DNA of 64,000 nucleotides from the NCBI GenBank assembly GCA_017607445.1, contig JAEVHH010000006.1:3224001-3288000 (forward strand). Direction: 5' to 3'. The notes beneath the pieces are model-generated. The model was not told the DNA's origin, did not search any database, and was given only the letters and a program-made list of their open reading frames with translations. Shown here in pieces: positions 22,744 through 33,730 of the stretch. The position numbers were made by a program, and so were the translations under genes. Source of the stretch: Histoplasma ohiense. Its lineage: Eukaryota; Ascomycota; Eurotiomycetes; Onygenales; Ajellomycetaceae. The stretch's first letter is position 1. Each line of letters opens with the position of its first letter.

Positions 22744-23242
22744 TGAGTTTTGTTTTATTTTTATTTTTTTTTTTCATTATTTTTTTTTTTGCTGAAGATT
22801 TTTGTTTTTTTTTTTTTTTTATAATATTCTCAGTTGTTGTTTTTGTTTTTGTTTTTTAATTTTCAAAATGTCTATGAGCATATAATGATATTTCTGTTGT
22901 GACATCAAAAAGATAACAATATTTGGTAATGCTCACATCATAATTAGCTATCATCCAGCATAAAGGTATATGTATTATGTAATTATGGGTAAGTCATGGT
23001 TCTGTTTGGTTCCATTTTGTAAAATGGGACCAAACAGGACTGTGACTCAGAAATCAAGATAAGAACAGTATTCAGAATCTAAATATTTCTCATAAACAGT
23101 GAAATAAGATCAGAGCTATAATACAAACAGTGTAAAGTGACTGATTTGAAAAACAATATATGAGACCAGAACCAAAATATACAAGAATGGAATCAACACT
23201 AAAATTGGTCATGATCTCATGCACAGTCACACAGTCAGTCTA
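22744..23242. other. Right subterminal region of hAT-II
   Basis: Poly-T runs (22760-22860), then a subterminal inverted repeat around 22992-23042 (TTTGGTTCCATTTTG...AAAATGGGACCAAA), then the right TIR. The same design is in H1 and H2. No gene seen. Confidence 0.6.
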
Positions 23243-23250
23243 ATTATTTT

Positions 23251-24728
23251 TCTCATTCTCTCTCTCTGTCATTCTCATTCAATATTTCTTCTGATACTTG
23301 TATATTATCAGCACTCATTTTGAATGCAGAGGTATAGACAAATGTCTATTTCACAAGACATTTGTCTTCTCACTTCTCTTCTCTCTCATCAATCTATTCA
23401 TTTTTCAGAATATTTAATAAAGAAAGATATTTCTCTTTATTTTCTTCTCTCATTTCTTCATCATTCAGAGCACCCTCTTCCTCTGCTTTATAGATGTCAG
23501 TGATAAATTGACAAAGAAAGCAGATATCATGAGCACTGCTGCAGTCATCAGTGTCTTCACAATCTTCTTCATTGACTTTTCAGTTAACTTCTCTTTCATC
23601 AATCTCTTTTCAGCTGACTTTTTTGTCACAGAGTTTTCAGAATTCATCATTTTCAAAATTCTCTTCTTTACATTCTTCTCTTTCTCTAACATCTCTGCTC
23701 TGAAAGAATTAGATATAATTACAGTCTTTAAAACCTGCATCTCTGCAGACTCAGTTATTATTTAATACTGAGACTATACAACATTCACTTCTGCTCTGTC
23801 TCAAGCAGACAGCATCATCAGATGAGATGTATTCAATCATTTAACTAAACAATAAAGATAACTTTTGTGACTGATCATATTCTTCTCAGCCATTATCTCT
23901 GTGAAGATAAATGCTCACCCACACATGATGCATCTCAGAAGAGGTGTATCATGCATTTAGTATCATTATCAATATATCAACATTGCTAAAAACACTACTA
24001 TCTATTCAAAAGCAAATTTGAAAAAAAAAAAAAGAAAATACTCACAGATTTGCAGAATTTCTCTGCAGAGACACAAGTCTCACAACACTTTCAGATATTT
24101 GACTTCAACATACATCAAAAATCAACATTCTCAAGTCTAGAGACACAACATTCACATGAAATTCAACTGTTGTATGTCATATAATTAGAGTTAAATCTAG
24201 AGCAATACAACAAGTGAAAAGTGAATGGCACTATACAGAAATGAGCTAGTGATGCATGTGATCACACTAATAACATCACTGACAAGAAACACCAGCAATA
24301 ATATATGATAAACATCAGTGAGAAAACAACTTACTTAAAATCAGAATATCTGAGAAAGCTCATTTTGATAAAAAGAGAGAGAAGAGAGAACTGATGATAT
24401 AAAAAATTTAAAAAATTTTATTAAATTAGAACCAAAAAAATCACAGCAAAAATGCAAGAAGTTAATGATAATCAAGTTAAAAGAGAAGAGAAATCTTCAA
24501 GAAGAAAGAAATTCTATTTGCTTCTCTGCACATAATCTCTAACAACCAAAGAATCCACCAATTCCATCTCATTAAGAAATCAATAACAATGTGTATACAA
24601 GCTATCTAGAGGACACAATCAATACACTGCTATCAACAAGCAGCACTTACAATACAGAAATGCAATTATCTACTAGCAAGCAATCTATACAATTGCTGAG
24701 GGCAGCTCTTATAAAAAAGGAAGACAAT
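23251..24728 (-). pseudogene. X1 3' region with antisense accessory gene
   Basis: Resumes after hAT-II. Minus strand, gene start near 24350: a short ATG exon, then the Cys6 exon (about 24060-24165: CECCVSRLENVDF, stop for Arg, then C-x9-C-x2-C-x6-C). GTGAGT follows two residues after the last Cys. The last exon is 23956-23465 (492 bp, same as X4), with an open Lys/Glu-rich half 23740-23465. The acceptor before it reads CTAA instead of CTAG, so splicing would fail in this copy. The polypurine tract AAAAAAGGAAGACAAT precedes the LTR (about 24713-24728). Confidence 0.55.
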
Positions 24729-24991
24729 TGTAATGCACTTGTTTATTATTTTCTTATTGTATATTATCTTCACTTATTCTTACCTCTTTCCATTATACTC
24801 TCGCTACTGCTATTTCTATATGTATATATATATCAATGTATGTATTTCGCACATCTTCTTTCTCTTTCTTTTCTTCCTTAGCAATTAGCTACACTACATT
24901 ACGCTACTATACTACAATATACTACTATTATCTCCACTACGCTATAGACTATCTTCTACTGTTACTCTTCACACTGTCACTACACCTCACA
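24729..24991 (+). repeat. X1 3' LTR
   Basis: 263 bp, TGTAATGCAC...ACCTCACA, followed by duplication AATAA. Keeps more CpG than the 5' LTR (TCGCAC, TACGCT). Confidence 0.92.
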
Positions 24992-25104
24992 AATAACAAC
25001 ATGATCTGGGACTGACTATGATTTTGACTGAGGTTTGGTCCCATTCTGATGATTATATAATACATATCTAGATATCAATCTGATGATATGATTGGTGGAG
25101 ATAT

Positions 25105-25905
25105 CACCCCTATCTAGTGCCTGCCAACCTATCTACTGCTGCTAATCTATCGCCGCTGCTAAGCTATCCCTCGCTGCTAAGCTATCCCTCGCTGCCAAGC
25201 TATCCCTCGCTGCTAAGCTATCCCTCGCTGCTAAGCTATCCCTCACTGCTAAGCTATCGCCGCTGCCAACCTATCTATTGCTGCAAGCTATCCCTCGCTG
25301 CTAAGCTATCCCTCGCTGCTAAGCTATCCCTCGCTGCTAAGCTATCCCTCGCTGCTAAGCTATCCCTCGCTGCTAAGCTATCCCTCGCTGCTAAGCTATC
25401 CCTCGCTGCTAAGCTATCCCTCGCTGCTAAGCTATCCCTCGCTGCTAAGCTATCCCTCGCTGCTAAGCTATCCCTCGCTGCTAAGCTATCCCTCGCTGCT
25501 AAGCTATCCCTCGCTGCTAAGCTATCTATCGCTGCCAACCTATCTATCGCTGCTAATCTATCGCTGCTGTCAATCTATCTATCGCTGCTAATCTATCTAT
25601 CGCTGCTAATCTATCGCTGTTAATCTATCGCTGCTAATCTATCGCTGCTAATCTATCGCTGCCAACCTATCTACCGCGGCGAATCTATCTATTGCTGCCA
25701 ACCAACCTACCTACCACTGCCAACCTATCTATCGCTGCCAATCTATCGCTGCCAATCTATCGCTGCTAATCTATCGCTGCCAACCTATCTACCGCGGCGA
25801 ATCTATCTATTGCTGCCAACCAACCTATCTACCACTGCCAACCTATCTATCGCTGCCAATCTATCGCTGCCAACCTATCTACTGCAGTGAATCTATCTAT
25901 CACTA
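25105..25905. repeat. Large minisatellite array in H2
   Basis: About 800 bp of tandem units. The core 25268-25520 is about 14 near-perfect 18-bp copies of GCTGCTAAGCTATCCCTC. The flanks are 14-18-bp variants (CTATCGCTGCTAAT, CTATCTATCGCTGCCAAC, CTACCGCGGCGAAT). Because 18 is a multiple of 3 it gives false ORFs on both strands. CpG-rich and almost unmutated compared with everything around it. Confidence 0.95.
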
Positions 25906-26019
25906 TCATTACTAGTTCAAAATAGAACTAGAGCATAAATACACTAAACTTCTTTTGATAGATAATGATTTTTGGTAACACTCATAGCATTATATCATCT
26001 ATATAGGGTAAATCATGGT

Positions 26020-26070
26020 CCCATTTGGTCTCATTTTAACAAAATGGGACCAAATGGGACCAGAATCAGT
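26020..26070. repeat. Subterminal hairpin of H2
   Basis: TGGTCCCATTTGGTCTCATTTT is followed by AAAATGGGACCAAATGGGACCA, a near-perfect inverted repeat with a 4-5 nt loop. The same structure is near the ends of H1 and hAT-II, so it is a family trait, perhaps a transposase-binding or fold-back region. Confidence 0.75.
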
Positions 26071-26238
26071 AATTTATAAGAAGAACATGACCTGGGACTA
26101 GATTTATAATATAAACAGTGTAAAGTGACTAATTTAATAAACACTATATGAGATCAGAACTAAGAAATTTGATAATGAGACTGGAGAAATATTTAGTCTC
26201 AGTCTCATACATGGTCACACAGTCAGTCTAACAAGAAG

Positions 26239-26687
26239 AGATACAGCAAATCAGAACTGTTTGTATTCAATCTTACTATCTCTCTTTATATTATAAAAAA
26301 ACCAACTTTTTCTCTGAAAAAAATACTGTAACATAATCTTATGTGATATTATGTGAATCTTATCAAATTCATGAACAGCTCTCTGTGATCTGTACAGTTC
26401 TGATATTAATCTTTATTCTTTTCTTTACAGACATTCTCTACTGTATTTATGTTCTTTATACTCTTCTCTATGTTCATTACAATCTATATATGTTCATTAA
26501 TATACTTAATACACCTCTGCTCAGCATGTGGGGATTCTCATCCTCTCAGCACATTTGAACAGTCTCAATTCAATGCATTATTCTGTACATACTCTATATA
26601 CTGTCAAGTTCAGTATTGTATATATGAGATACATTCAGTTCAAATCTTTCATCTGTCATTGAAACATATAGTCACTTCTGTGCTCAA
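26239..26687 (+). pseudogene. Element Y / Helitron upstream fragment
   Basis: Continues the pre-H2 sequence and is cut by Z1 at CTCAA (26683-26687). A frame in 26449-26687 contains CSACGDSH, possibly the Cys/His start often found upstream of fungal Helitron replication domains, and continues in phase after Z1 at 32768. Assignment is tentative. Confidence 0.4.
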
Positions 26688-27221
26688 TGTGATGGGTTAG
26701 CATCTGTTAGTAATTAACTTATGCAACCAACTCCCCTTCTGCACCCGCCTGTTCCTGGCCATTGTGACCTCATGTAACCCTTGATGTTCTTCCACTCTAT
26801 GCTCTGTGCTTGTATAGTTTCTAATAATTCTCCTGTGTAGCTTCTTATGTTCTTCTGCTCTGTGTTCTGCACTCATGTAGTCTCTAACAATTCTTCTGTG
26901 TAGCTTCTTATGTTCTTCTGCTCTGTGTTCCACACTCATGTAGTCTCTAATGATTCTTCCACATAGCTCTCAATGATTCCTCCATCTCATGTTCCATGCT
27001 CATGTAGCTTCTAACAATTCTTATGTGTATCTCTTAATGTTTTTCTGCTTCATATTCCACTGTGAAGTGGCTTCTGATATTCTTCTGCTCTGAACTTTCC
27101 TCTATAAGAACCCTCTTTGTACAACCTTTTCTTCTGATTTCTTTTCTCTTTCTTTTCTTAATCAATTTGTAATCTGTAATTAGAATAGTATCAAATTGTT
27201 AATTGAAGTACACCCATTACA
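26688..27221 (+). repeat. Z1 5' LTR with 63-bp U3 repeats
   Basis: Starts TGTGATGGGTTAGC, ends ACCCATTACA. From about 26786 to 27070 it holds several degenerate 63-bp tandem copies (for example starts at 26851 and 26914). A TATA-like CTCTATAAGAACC is at about 27110. AATCAATTTGTAA at 27160-27172 pairs with the PBS. The 63-bp period produces a spurious 21-residue repeat ORF on the minus strand. Confidence 0.9.
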
Positions 27222-27595
27222 TTACAAATTGATTCTTCTGTGTTTAAGGCTCAAGTGCCTCATTATTAGTTCTTACACCTGAGTGCATTGTTACCAGTTC
27301 TTACACCCAAGTGCGTCATTTACAGGCCTGAGTGTCTAGTCATTACAAGAGATCCCTTGTGAGCCTGAGTGCTCTTATTATTAGTTATATAGACCATCAT
27401 GTCTAAGCATCTGAAACACAATTGACTGTGTTCTACAAGGCTTGAGTGCCTACAAACTGTAATGCTGTGAATAGCATTCACAAAGAAGCTTGATCAAGCT
27501 TAGCACTGCAACACTGTGAATAGTGTCTGTGAGAGGATCAAGTGTCTACAAGTATTTCTTTTCTTTTTTTTTATTATATATTCTTAGATATTGAA
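27222..27595 (+). promoter_or_regulatory. Z1 PBS and leader
   Basis: TTACAAATTGATT (27222-27234) is an exact 13-nt reverse complement of 27160-27172 in the LTR, so Z is also a self-priming candidate. The rest of the leader holds degenerate repeats of a GCCTGAGTGYCT-like motif interspersed with TTACACC/TTACAGG. Parallel repeats lie in Z2 (39000-39270) and Z3 (50260-50510). Purpose unknown; packaging or leader structure is possible. Confidence 0.65.
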
Positions 27596-28675
27596 ATGAA
27601 CTATGAGCAATTCTACAAACATCTGCCACACCTGAATGCAGCAGACAATAACTTAGACCTACAAAGCATCCTTCAGCAGCAGATGCTACAGATGACTGAA
27701 TTGCAACAACAACTTGCTGAGATGAGCACTTTCACATTCACTGTTCCTTCTACACCCACATCTCATGAAAAGCCCCCAAGAGAGAAGCTCTCAATCCTCA
27801 ACAAATACAAGAGAGACTTAGTGCTCTATCTTGCATGGAAGTCAAAAGCAAACACCAAATTGAACATCAATGAATGAGCAATAGACTCACTATCCAATCA
27901 AGCATGGTATATTCATAGCAGGTTGGATGATGACATGTTAGCAAAATTCCAACCCTGAATGAGTCATTGTCAGAATCATCAGTGTACATCAGAGCTAGTC
28001 TTTCAACAACTCAACTCTCTCTTCCTCAATCCTACACTTCAAGCCAAGATGTTAGACTGGCTTAATCAAACTCATCAGATGAACATCACATTGACAACTT
28101 ATCTTTCTGAATTCAATCACAAACTCCTAGAAGCAGATGAACAAGACTGAAACAACACTGTCAAAATCAACATATTGTTCAAGAACTTGAACTTTCAGTT
28201 GCATAACTGAAGTGTAGAGTATTCAAAGCTCTCAACATACAGCAAATTCTGCACTGATCTTCATCTGTTGAACAACAATCTGTCTCAGTTTCATATGCTT
28301 CAAAATCACAGAGAATTTCACTGAACAAATGCATACACTTCAAATCATTCTGCAGCACTCCCCATCTTCAAATCAGAATCAATGAACTGAGTTCTACATG
28401 TGAATGCAAGCCATCTGAGGGTCCCCAACATCTCAGAGAAGAATGCTGCTGACTGAATCATCAGAGAAGTCTGCATATGCTGTGACAAGTCAGAGCACTT
28501 CACAAACCAATGTCTGAATACAATTACTCTGAGTAAACTCCCCACATATGTGAACACTGTGTTGTCTGCAGATAGACAAGAACAGGGAAAAGATGAGCTC
28601 TCACTCTAAAATACAGACAAGAGCTCAAGAAGCAAAAAGCTAGCTGAAGATTCAAGCAGAAGATGCAAGTGAACA
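27596..28675 (+). pseudogene. gag: Z1 gag
   Basis: ATG 27596 (MNYEQFYKHLPHLN), Gln-rich coiled coil (LQSILQQQMLQMTELQQQL), capsid region with WKSKANTKL, then QAWYIHSRLDDD. A CCHC knuckle (CICCDKSEHFTNQC) lies near 28475-28520. Stops at 27875 and 28148 are TGA. It overlaps the start of pol, which is in the -1 frame. Confidence 0.85.
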
Positions 28676-31600
28676 CAATCATAATCTCTGTCATTGTAAA
28701 TAGCCTAGTCAATGTACAAGCAATGATAGACAGTGGTTTCCTTCATTACACTCTTATAGACACTCAGCTGATTGAGAAGCATAAGCTCCAGTATATTCTC
28801 TTTTCCAAGCTGTGTAAGCTCAGTGGATTTGATGACCTCAGAGAATCTGCCTTCTACAACATGGTAAGATTTAATGTCAATATAGAAGGACATGAGAAAA
28901 AGAATGTATACACATACAAAATACAAGACCTTGAGTACAATCTAATACTCAGTCTATCATGGCTCACAGAATTTGAAACCTTGTTGAACACATGCAATCA
29001 CTGTCTTATTTTCTCAGAAGGCAACTGTGTTTATGAGAAAGATGTTGATAGAACCACTGATCTCACCCAGATATCAGCAGAAGCATACAAACTACTAACT
29101 CATCAAGCACATGAGAAGAAGAACATCCAAGTGTTCACTGCTAGTATGACAGATATCAAAAAGATGTTAGAGAAACTAGAACTCAAGAATCTCAAGAAAT
29201 CATACAAAGAACTATCTGAATCATACAAAGATTTCACAGATGTGTTTGATGAAAAAGAAGCTGAAAAGCTTCCCTCTCACTGAGAATCTGATATAGATCA
29301 TACAATTGAGCTCATCAAGAAAGATGATAAGAACTCACAATCACTCTGAGATTCTCTCTACAGCATATCACACAACAAGCTTCTTGTTCTACAAAAAATG
29401 CTCAACAGATTACTGAACAAAGACTTCATTCATGTTAGCAACTCACTCACTGCAGCATTCATACTGTTTGTGAAGAAATCAGAAGAAGACTTACAATTCT
29501 GTGTTGACTACTGAGAACTCAACAAGATTACATGAAAGAACTGATACTCTCTTCCACTCATCAACAAAACACTTGAACAAATAGAAAAAGCAAAATGATT
29601 TACAAAGCTTGACATCTCTGCAGCCTTCTATAAGATAAGAATTAATGAAGATGACAAATGGCTAACCACTTTTTGTACATATTATGGATTATACAAATGG
29701 ACAGTGACTCTCTTTGGATTAGTGAACACTTCAAGCACATTCCAGAAATACATTAACTGAGCTCTATGAGATCTGCTCAACAAGATTGCCTCAGTGTACA
29801 TGGATGATATTCTGATCTTCACTGATGAACTGCTCACTGAGCATCACAAGCACATACAACAAGTGCTTGACTGTCTACATAAAGTCAGACTGCAAGTGAA
29901 CATTGACAAATGCAACTTCAAGACCAAGTCTACAATCTATCTAGAATTCATCATCAAAGCTGAAAAAGGCATACACATGGATTCTAAGAAGATGAAAGCA
30001 ATCCTCAACTGAGAGATATCAGTCTCAGTAAAAGAGACTAGAAGCTTTCTAGAATTCATCAACTTCTATCAAAGATTCATCAAAGACTTCTTCAATATTG
30101 TACAACCACTGACAGATCTGATCTGGAAAGACACTGTATTTCAATGGACTGACAAAGCAGATGCAGCATTCAAAAAGCTGAAGTGTATATTCACAAACAT
30201 CCCAATGCTGCAATCATTCAATCTGGATAAACATACAATTCTTGAAACAGACACCTCAGATTATGTAGTAGATGAAGCACTGATGTAATATGATAATAAA
30301 GATGTTCTACAACTCTGTGTCTTTATCTTAAAAAAGATGTTGTCTGCTGAATGCAACTACAAGATCTACAACAAGAAGCTTCTAGTGATCATATAATGTC
30401 TCAAAGAATGGGAATTCAAACTCATGAGTGTTGAGAGATTTGAAATTGTTATCAATCATAAAAATCTAGAGTACTTCACAACCACTCATAAACTCACTGA
30501 GAGGCATATGCATTGATCATTGTTTCTTAGCTGTTTTTCATTCACAATTCATTATCAATCTGAAGTAGAGAACACTCTTGCAGATGCTCTGTTCTGCCAA
30601 GAACAAGATATGCCATGTGATGACTTGAATGATAGATGGAAACATCAAGAGCATTGATTAATCAACTCTGCAATTATAGAAAGTTCTATACAATCAGATG
30701 AACTCTGCATACATATCAATCAGTCCCAAGCTCAAGAACCCTCACTCAAAGAACAATGAAGACTAGCAGCAGAGACAGATGAATTCTGACAACAAGCTGC
30801 TGAAGCCATACAAAGCAAAGCATCTTGATTCCCCACAGATGTATACTCAAGAACAGATATCTCAGCATATTTGATTGACAATGACAACTGCTTACACTTT
30901 CAAGATAGACAATGGATCCCCAATTCAGAATCTCTACAAACACAGATCATGCAAGAAATTCATGACTCATCAATGATCAAACACTCAGAATATGAAATTA
31001 TGTACAACATCATTGCCTGAGAATTCTACTGATCAGATATGTTGAAAGACATACATCAGTTCATACACAACTGTGATCACTGCAGCTCAGTGACAGCATG
31101 ATGTGAACACTGAAAAAAGATGCTGAAGTCTCTATCTGTCTCTGACTGAACTTGATGTGATATAGCTATCAATTTTGCAGTTTTCTTACTCAAAAGTGAA
31201 GATTCTATGAACATTCTAGTCATTGTTGATCAACTCAGCAAGGATGTAATACTACAGCTCTGTGACAAGATGGACATTGAAGTAGTTGCAGATGCCTTCA
31301 TCAGAAGCTCATTCTATTATATACATAGTCTGCCTTCATTCATTGTGTCAGATAGAGACAGTCAATTTGTCAGTGCACTCTGAGCCCATGTATGCCAATT
31401 ATTAAGAATCAAACAAAAGTTATCAACAGCATACCACTCAGAGACTGATGGAGCTACTGAGAGAATGATACAAACAGTAAAGAACATTCTCTGTAAGTTC
31501 TGCAATTACACACAAGACAACTGAAACAATCTGCTGTCACACACTGAGATTGCAATTAACAGTTGAGATTTCACTATGACAGATGTAAGCTTATTCTTTC

Positions 31601-32232
31601 TTCTACACAGATACAACTTAGAGGTTCTGAACTTTTTCAAGACTCTCTGAGAAACTGTGTACATCTGCAGTCTCATACAGACAGCAGAGAACATCATGAG
31701 CAAGTTGAAGAAAGTTCATGAATGAACAGAAGCTTCAATGATCAGCATTTAGCAAGATTACAAGAATCAAACAAATATCAGAAGAAGTTCTGCAATCTGA
31801 TATCATATAGAAGACAAAGTCTGACTAGATCTCAAGAATATAAGAACAGACCACTCCTCACATACACTAGATTATCATCACATCAAGTATACAGTGAAGG
31901 AAATGCTAGACACACACAATTATCAACTCAACACTCTGTCTGACATCCACAACATCTTTCATATGAACCTGCTCCAACCCACAGTTGAGGATCCATTCCC
32001 CTCCCAGAGAACCTTCAATTGACAGTCACCCATCATTATAGAAGAAGATAACAAACTCAAGTGGGAAATCAAAGTAATTCTTGACAATAGAATCAATCAC
32101 TGCTGCTGCAAATACCTTGTCAAATGGATAGAATACAATTGTTCAATCTGGAAACCCACATCTGCTTTGAAGAACACTGCCGCCCTCGACATCTACAAGT
32201 CCTCACTCACTTCAGTAGAGGGGGATAATGTG
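28620..32232 (+). pseudogene. pol: Z1 pol: protease, RT, RNase H, integrase, chromodomain
   Basis: One frame, -1 relative to gag. Protease MIDSG near 28724. RT KLDISAAFYKIRI near 29620 and VYMDDILIF near 29794. RNase H ETDTSDYVVDEA near 30244. Integrase finger with CDHC near 31072, then core residues in VIVDQLSK (31225), VSDRDSQF (31350) and TDGATERM (31447). The chromodomain at 32068-32215 (KYLVKWIEY) is close to the end, and PPT GTAGAGGGGGATAA abuts the 3' LTR. About 35 stops, mostly TGA, some TAA (from CAA). Confidence 0.92.
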
Positions 32233-32762
32233 ACAGATTAGCATCTGTTAGTAATTAACTTACACAATCAACTCTTCTTCTGCATCTGTCTGTTTCTGAC
32301 TGTTGTGATCTCACATAATCCTCAATGTTCTTCCACTCTGTGCTCCACACTTGTATAGTTTCTAATGATTCTTCCACATAGCTTCTTACATTCTTTCACT
32401 CTGTGTTCCACACTTATATAGTCTCTAACAATTCTTCTGTGTAGCTTCTTACATTCTCTCACTCTGTGTTCTGCACTTATATAGTCTCTAACAATTCTTT
32501 CATGTAGCTCTCAATGATTTCTTCATTTCACATTTCACACTTGTGTAGCTTCTAACAATTCTTACACATATTTCTTAATGTTCTTCCACTCCATACTCCA
32601 CTGTGGAGCAGCTTCTGATATTCTTTCACTCTGAACTTTCCTCTATAAGAATCCTCTTCATACAACCTTTTCTTCTGATTTCTTTTCTCTTTCTTTTCTT
32701 AATCAATTCGTAATCTGTAATTAGAATAGTATCAAATCGTTAATCGAAGTACGCCTGTTACA
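32229..32762 (+). repeat. Z1 3' LTR
   Basis: 534 bp, TGTGACAGATTAGC...GCCTGTTACA. Keeps CpG near its end (TTCGTAAT, ATCGAAGTACG). The U3 is more mutated than in the 5' LTR. Confidence 0.93.
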
Positions 32763-32767
32763 CTCAA

Positions 32768-33640
32768 CTCACAATGAGTTGAGCTGTCACACTGTAATGT
32801 ATACTGTGAAGACTATCTGTCTCATCTATTCTACACTGCTATTTGTGTCTTCAAGACCTGCACTGACTGCTGAACTCTCAATTGTGAATATATTCATAAT
32901 ATCAAATACTGTTGTTTGACAGCTGCTGCTGCAGTTTCTGCAGCAGATGAATCTGCTGATTATATATATACAGATTCATCAGTTCAGCTGATCTTTGATA
33001 ATTTCAATACTCAAATCAGCTCAACTATTTCTGAATCAGTTGTTAATTCTTCAATCACTTACAGCTGTTGATCTGTTCTCTGCAGCTTCCACTTCTACAC
33101 TCATTGTCATCAATCATTTAATTTTGACTGAATGAATGTCTACTGCTCTGTCTGCAGAGCTAAGTATTGAATTGATGAATATATATATGAGTTGTCAAAG
33201 ATTCTTTCAGTATTTTTCATATACTGTGCAAGAGATGCTGTGAGATTGTTATCTGTTAGAGAATTCTCATCAAAGCTATATAAGCTGTTTAATGATGATA
33301 CAGTTGATATAAAGTATTTTCACAGATATATTTGAAACTACAACTCTGTTCTGACATTTACATTTTTTAAATGCAAGTAGAATTCACATCTTGATTATCT
33401 GACTACTGATGATCTGATATCATTTCAAATACAGAGGGAACTCTATCATCTGTAAGAGCTGTTAGAGTCTGAGTCAGATGATAATGTCTGTTTTACACAA
33501 ATGTGAATCCACAATCTGCAGTTTGATGCAGATATTATAAATGATGTAGACTCTGTCATATATTCTAGTATATTTAATTGTATTCATACTGTATTGTTTA
33601 TTGTTTATTGATTTGTTTTTCTATATTCTTCTGTTATGTT
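32768..33640 (+). pseudogene. Helitron replication-initiator fragment
   Basis: Around 33237-33560 one frame reads YFHRYI, NYNSVLTFTFFKC, LISFQIQRELYHL, then CFTQM, IHNLQFDADI. This is the pattern of the N-terminal Helitron-like (Rep/helicase) domain of fungal Helitrons: NIRxYNxAFAFTS, FQIQGxLYH, AQLYIYDP. TGA/TAA stops interrupt it. The helicase part is missing because the minus-strand LINE begins at 33645. Upstream sequence 32768-33237 contains an Ala/Ser-rich stretch without recognised domain. Confidence 0.6.
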
Positions 33641-33644
33641 GTTG

Positions 33645-33674
<30 letters not shown>
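33645..33674. repeat. ATT microsatellite (LINE tail)
   Basis: About ten uninterrupted ATT units. On the LINE strand this is (AAT)n, taken as the retroposition tail. It marks the boundary between the Helitron and LINE sequences. Confidence 0.8.
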
Positions 33675-33675
<1 letters not shown>

Positions 33676-33730
33676 TTCAATTATAGATGCATGCAGTCAG
33701 TGACTATGACATCTATCTGAAACACTTCAG

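Larger units (their letters stand above)
17398..23242. mobile_element. hAT-II: complete 5.8-kb hAT transposon with cargo
   Basis: Ends TAGGCTGGCCGG (17398) and CAGTCAGTCTA (23242), with a perfect 8-bp target duplication ATTATTTT (17390-17397 and 23243-23250), the hAT hallmark. It is inserted in the 3' region of X1, whose sequence resumes directly. It contains a minus-strand transposase, a minus-strand Cys/coiled-coil gene and a plus-strand histone-H3-like gene. Left TIR and subterminal DNA keep some CpG (GCCGG, GGCGTG). Confidence 0.9.
8232..24991 (+). mobile_element. X1: full-length X-family chromovirus, twice invaded
   Basis: 5' LTR 8232-8501, 3' LTR 24729-24991, perfect target duplication AATAA (8227-8231 and 24992-24996). 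Internal order: PBS, gag, protease, [X5], RT/RNase H/integrase/chromodomain, [hAT-II], 3' region with antisense gene, polypurine tract, LTR. Removing X5 (3456 bp) and hAT-II (5845 bp) with their duplications leaves about 7.4 kb. All frames carry stops. Confidence 0.9.
8039..26230. mobile_element. H2: minisatellite-bearing TIR element, split by X1
   Basis: It starts TAGACTGGTCAG and ends CAGTCAGTCTA, with an 8-bp target duplication ACAAGAAA/ACAAGAAG (one transition). Without the X1 insertion it is about 1.43 kb (8039-8231 plus 24997-26230). It has no transposase, the same termini as hAT-II, a large minisatellite and a subterminal hairpin. It is best read as a non-autonomous hAT derivative. Confidence 0.8.
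26688..32762 (+). mobile_element. Z1: full-length Ty3/gypsy element, Z family
   Basis: LTRs 26688-27221 and 32229-32762, both 534 bp, with exact duplication CTCAA on both sides. Order: LTR, PBS, leader, gag, pol (protease, RT, RNase H, integrase, chromodomain), polypurine tract, LTR. Total 6075 bp, matching Z2 (6074) and Z3 (6099). It is inserted into the Helitron-like sequence. LTR differences are nearly all transitions. Confidence 0.95.

Noticed and set aside
25117..25623. 168- and 87-residue ORFs across the H2 minisatellite
   Set aside because: They are pure translations of an 18-bp tandem repeat (LSLAAK-like on one strand, SLAARD-like on the other) and have no other content.
25105..25905. 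CRISPR-like array
   Set aside because: Units are contiguous, with no unique spacers and no cas genes; it is a minisatellite.
26697..26939. ORF with 21-residue repeats (EHRAEEHKKLHRR...) in the Z1 LTR
   Set aside because: Follows from the 63-bp U3 repeat on the antisense strand; other Z LTRs break it.
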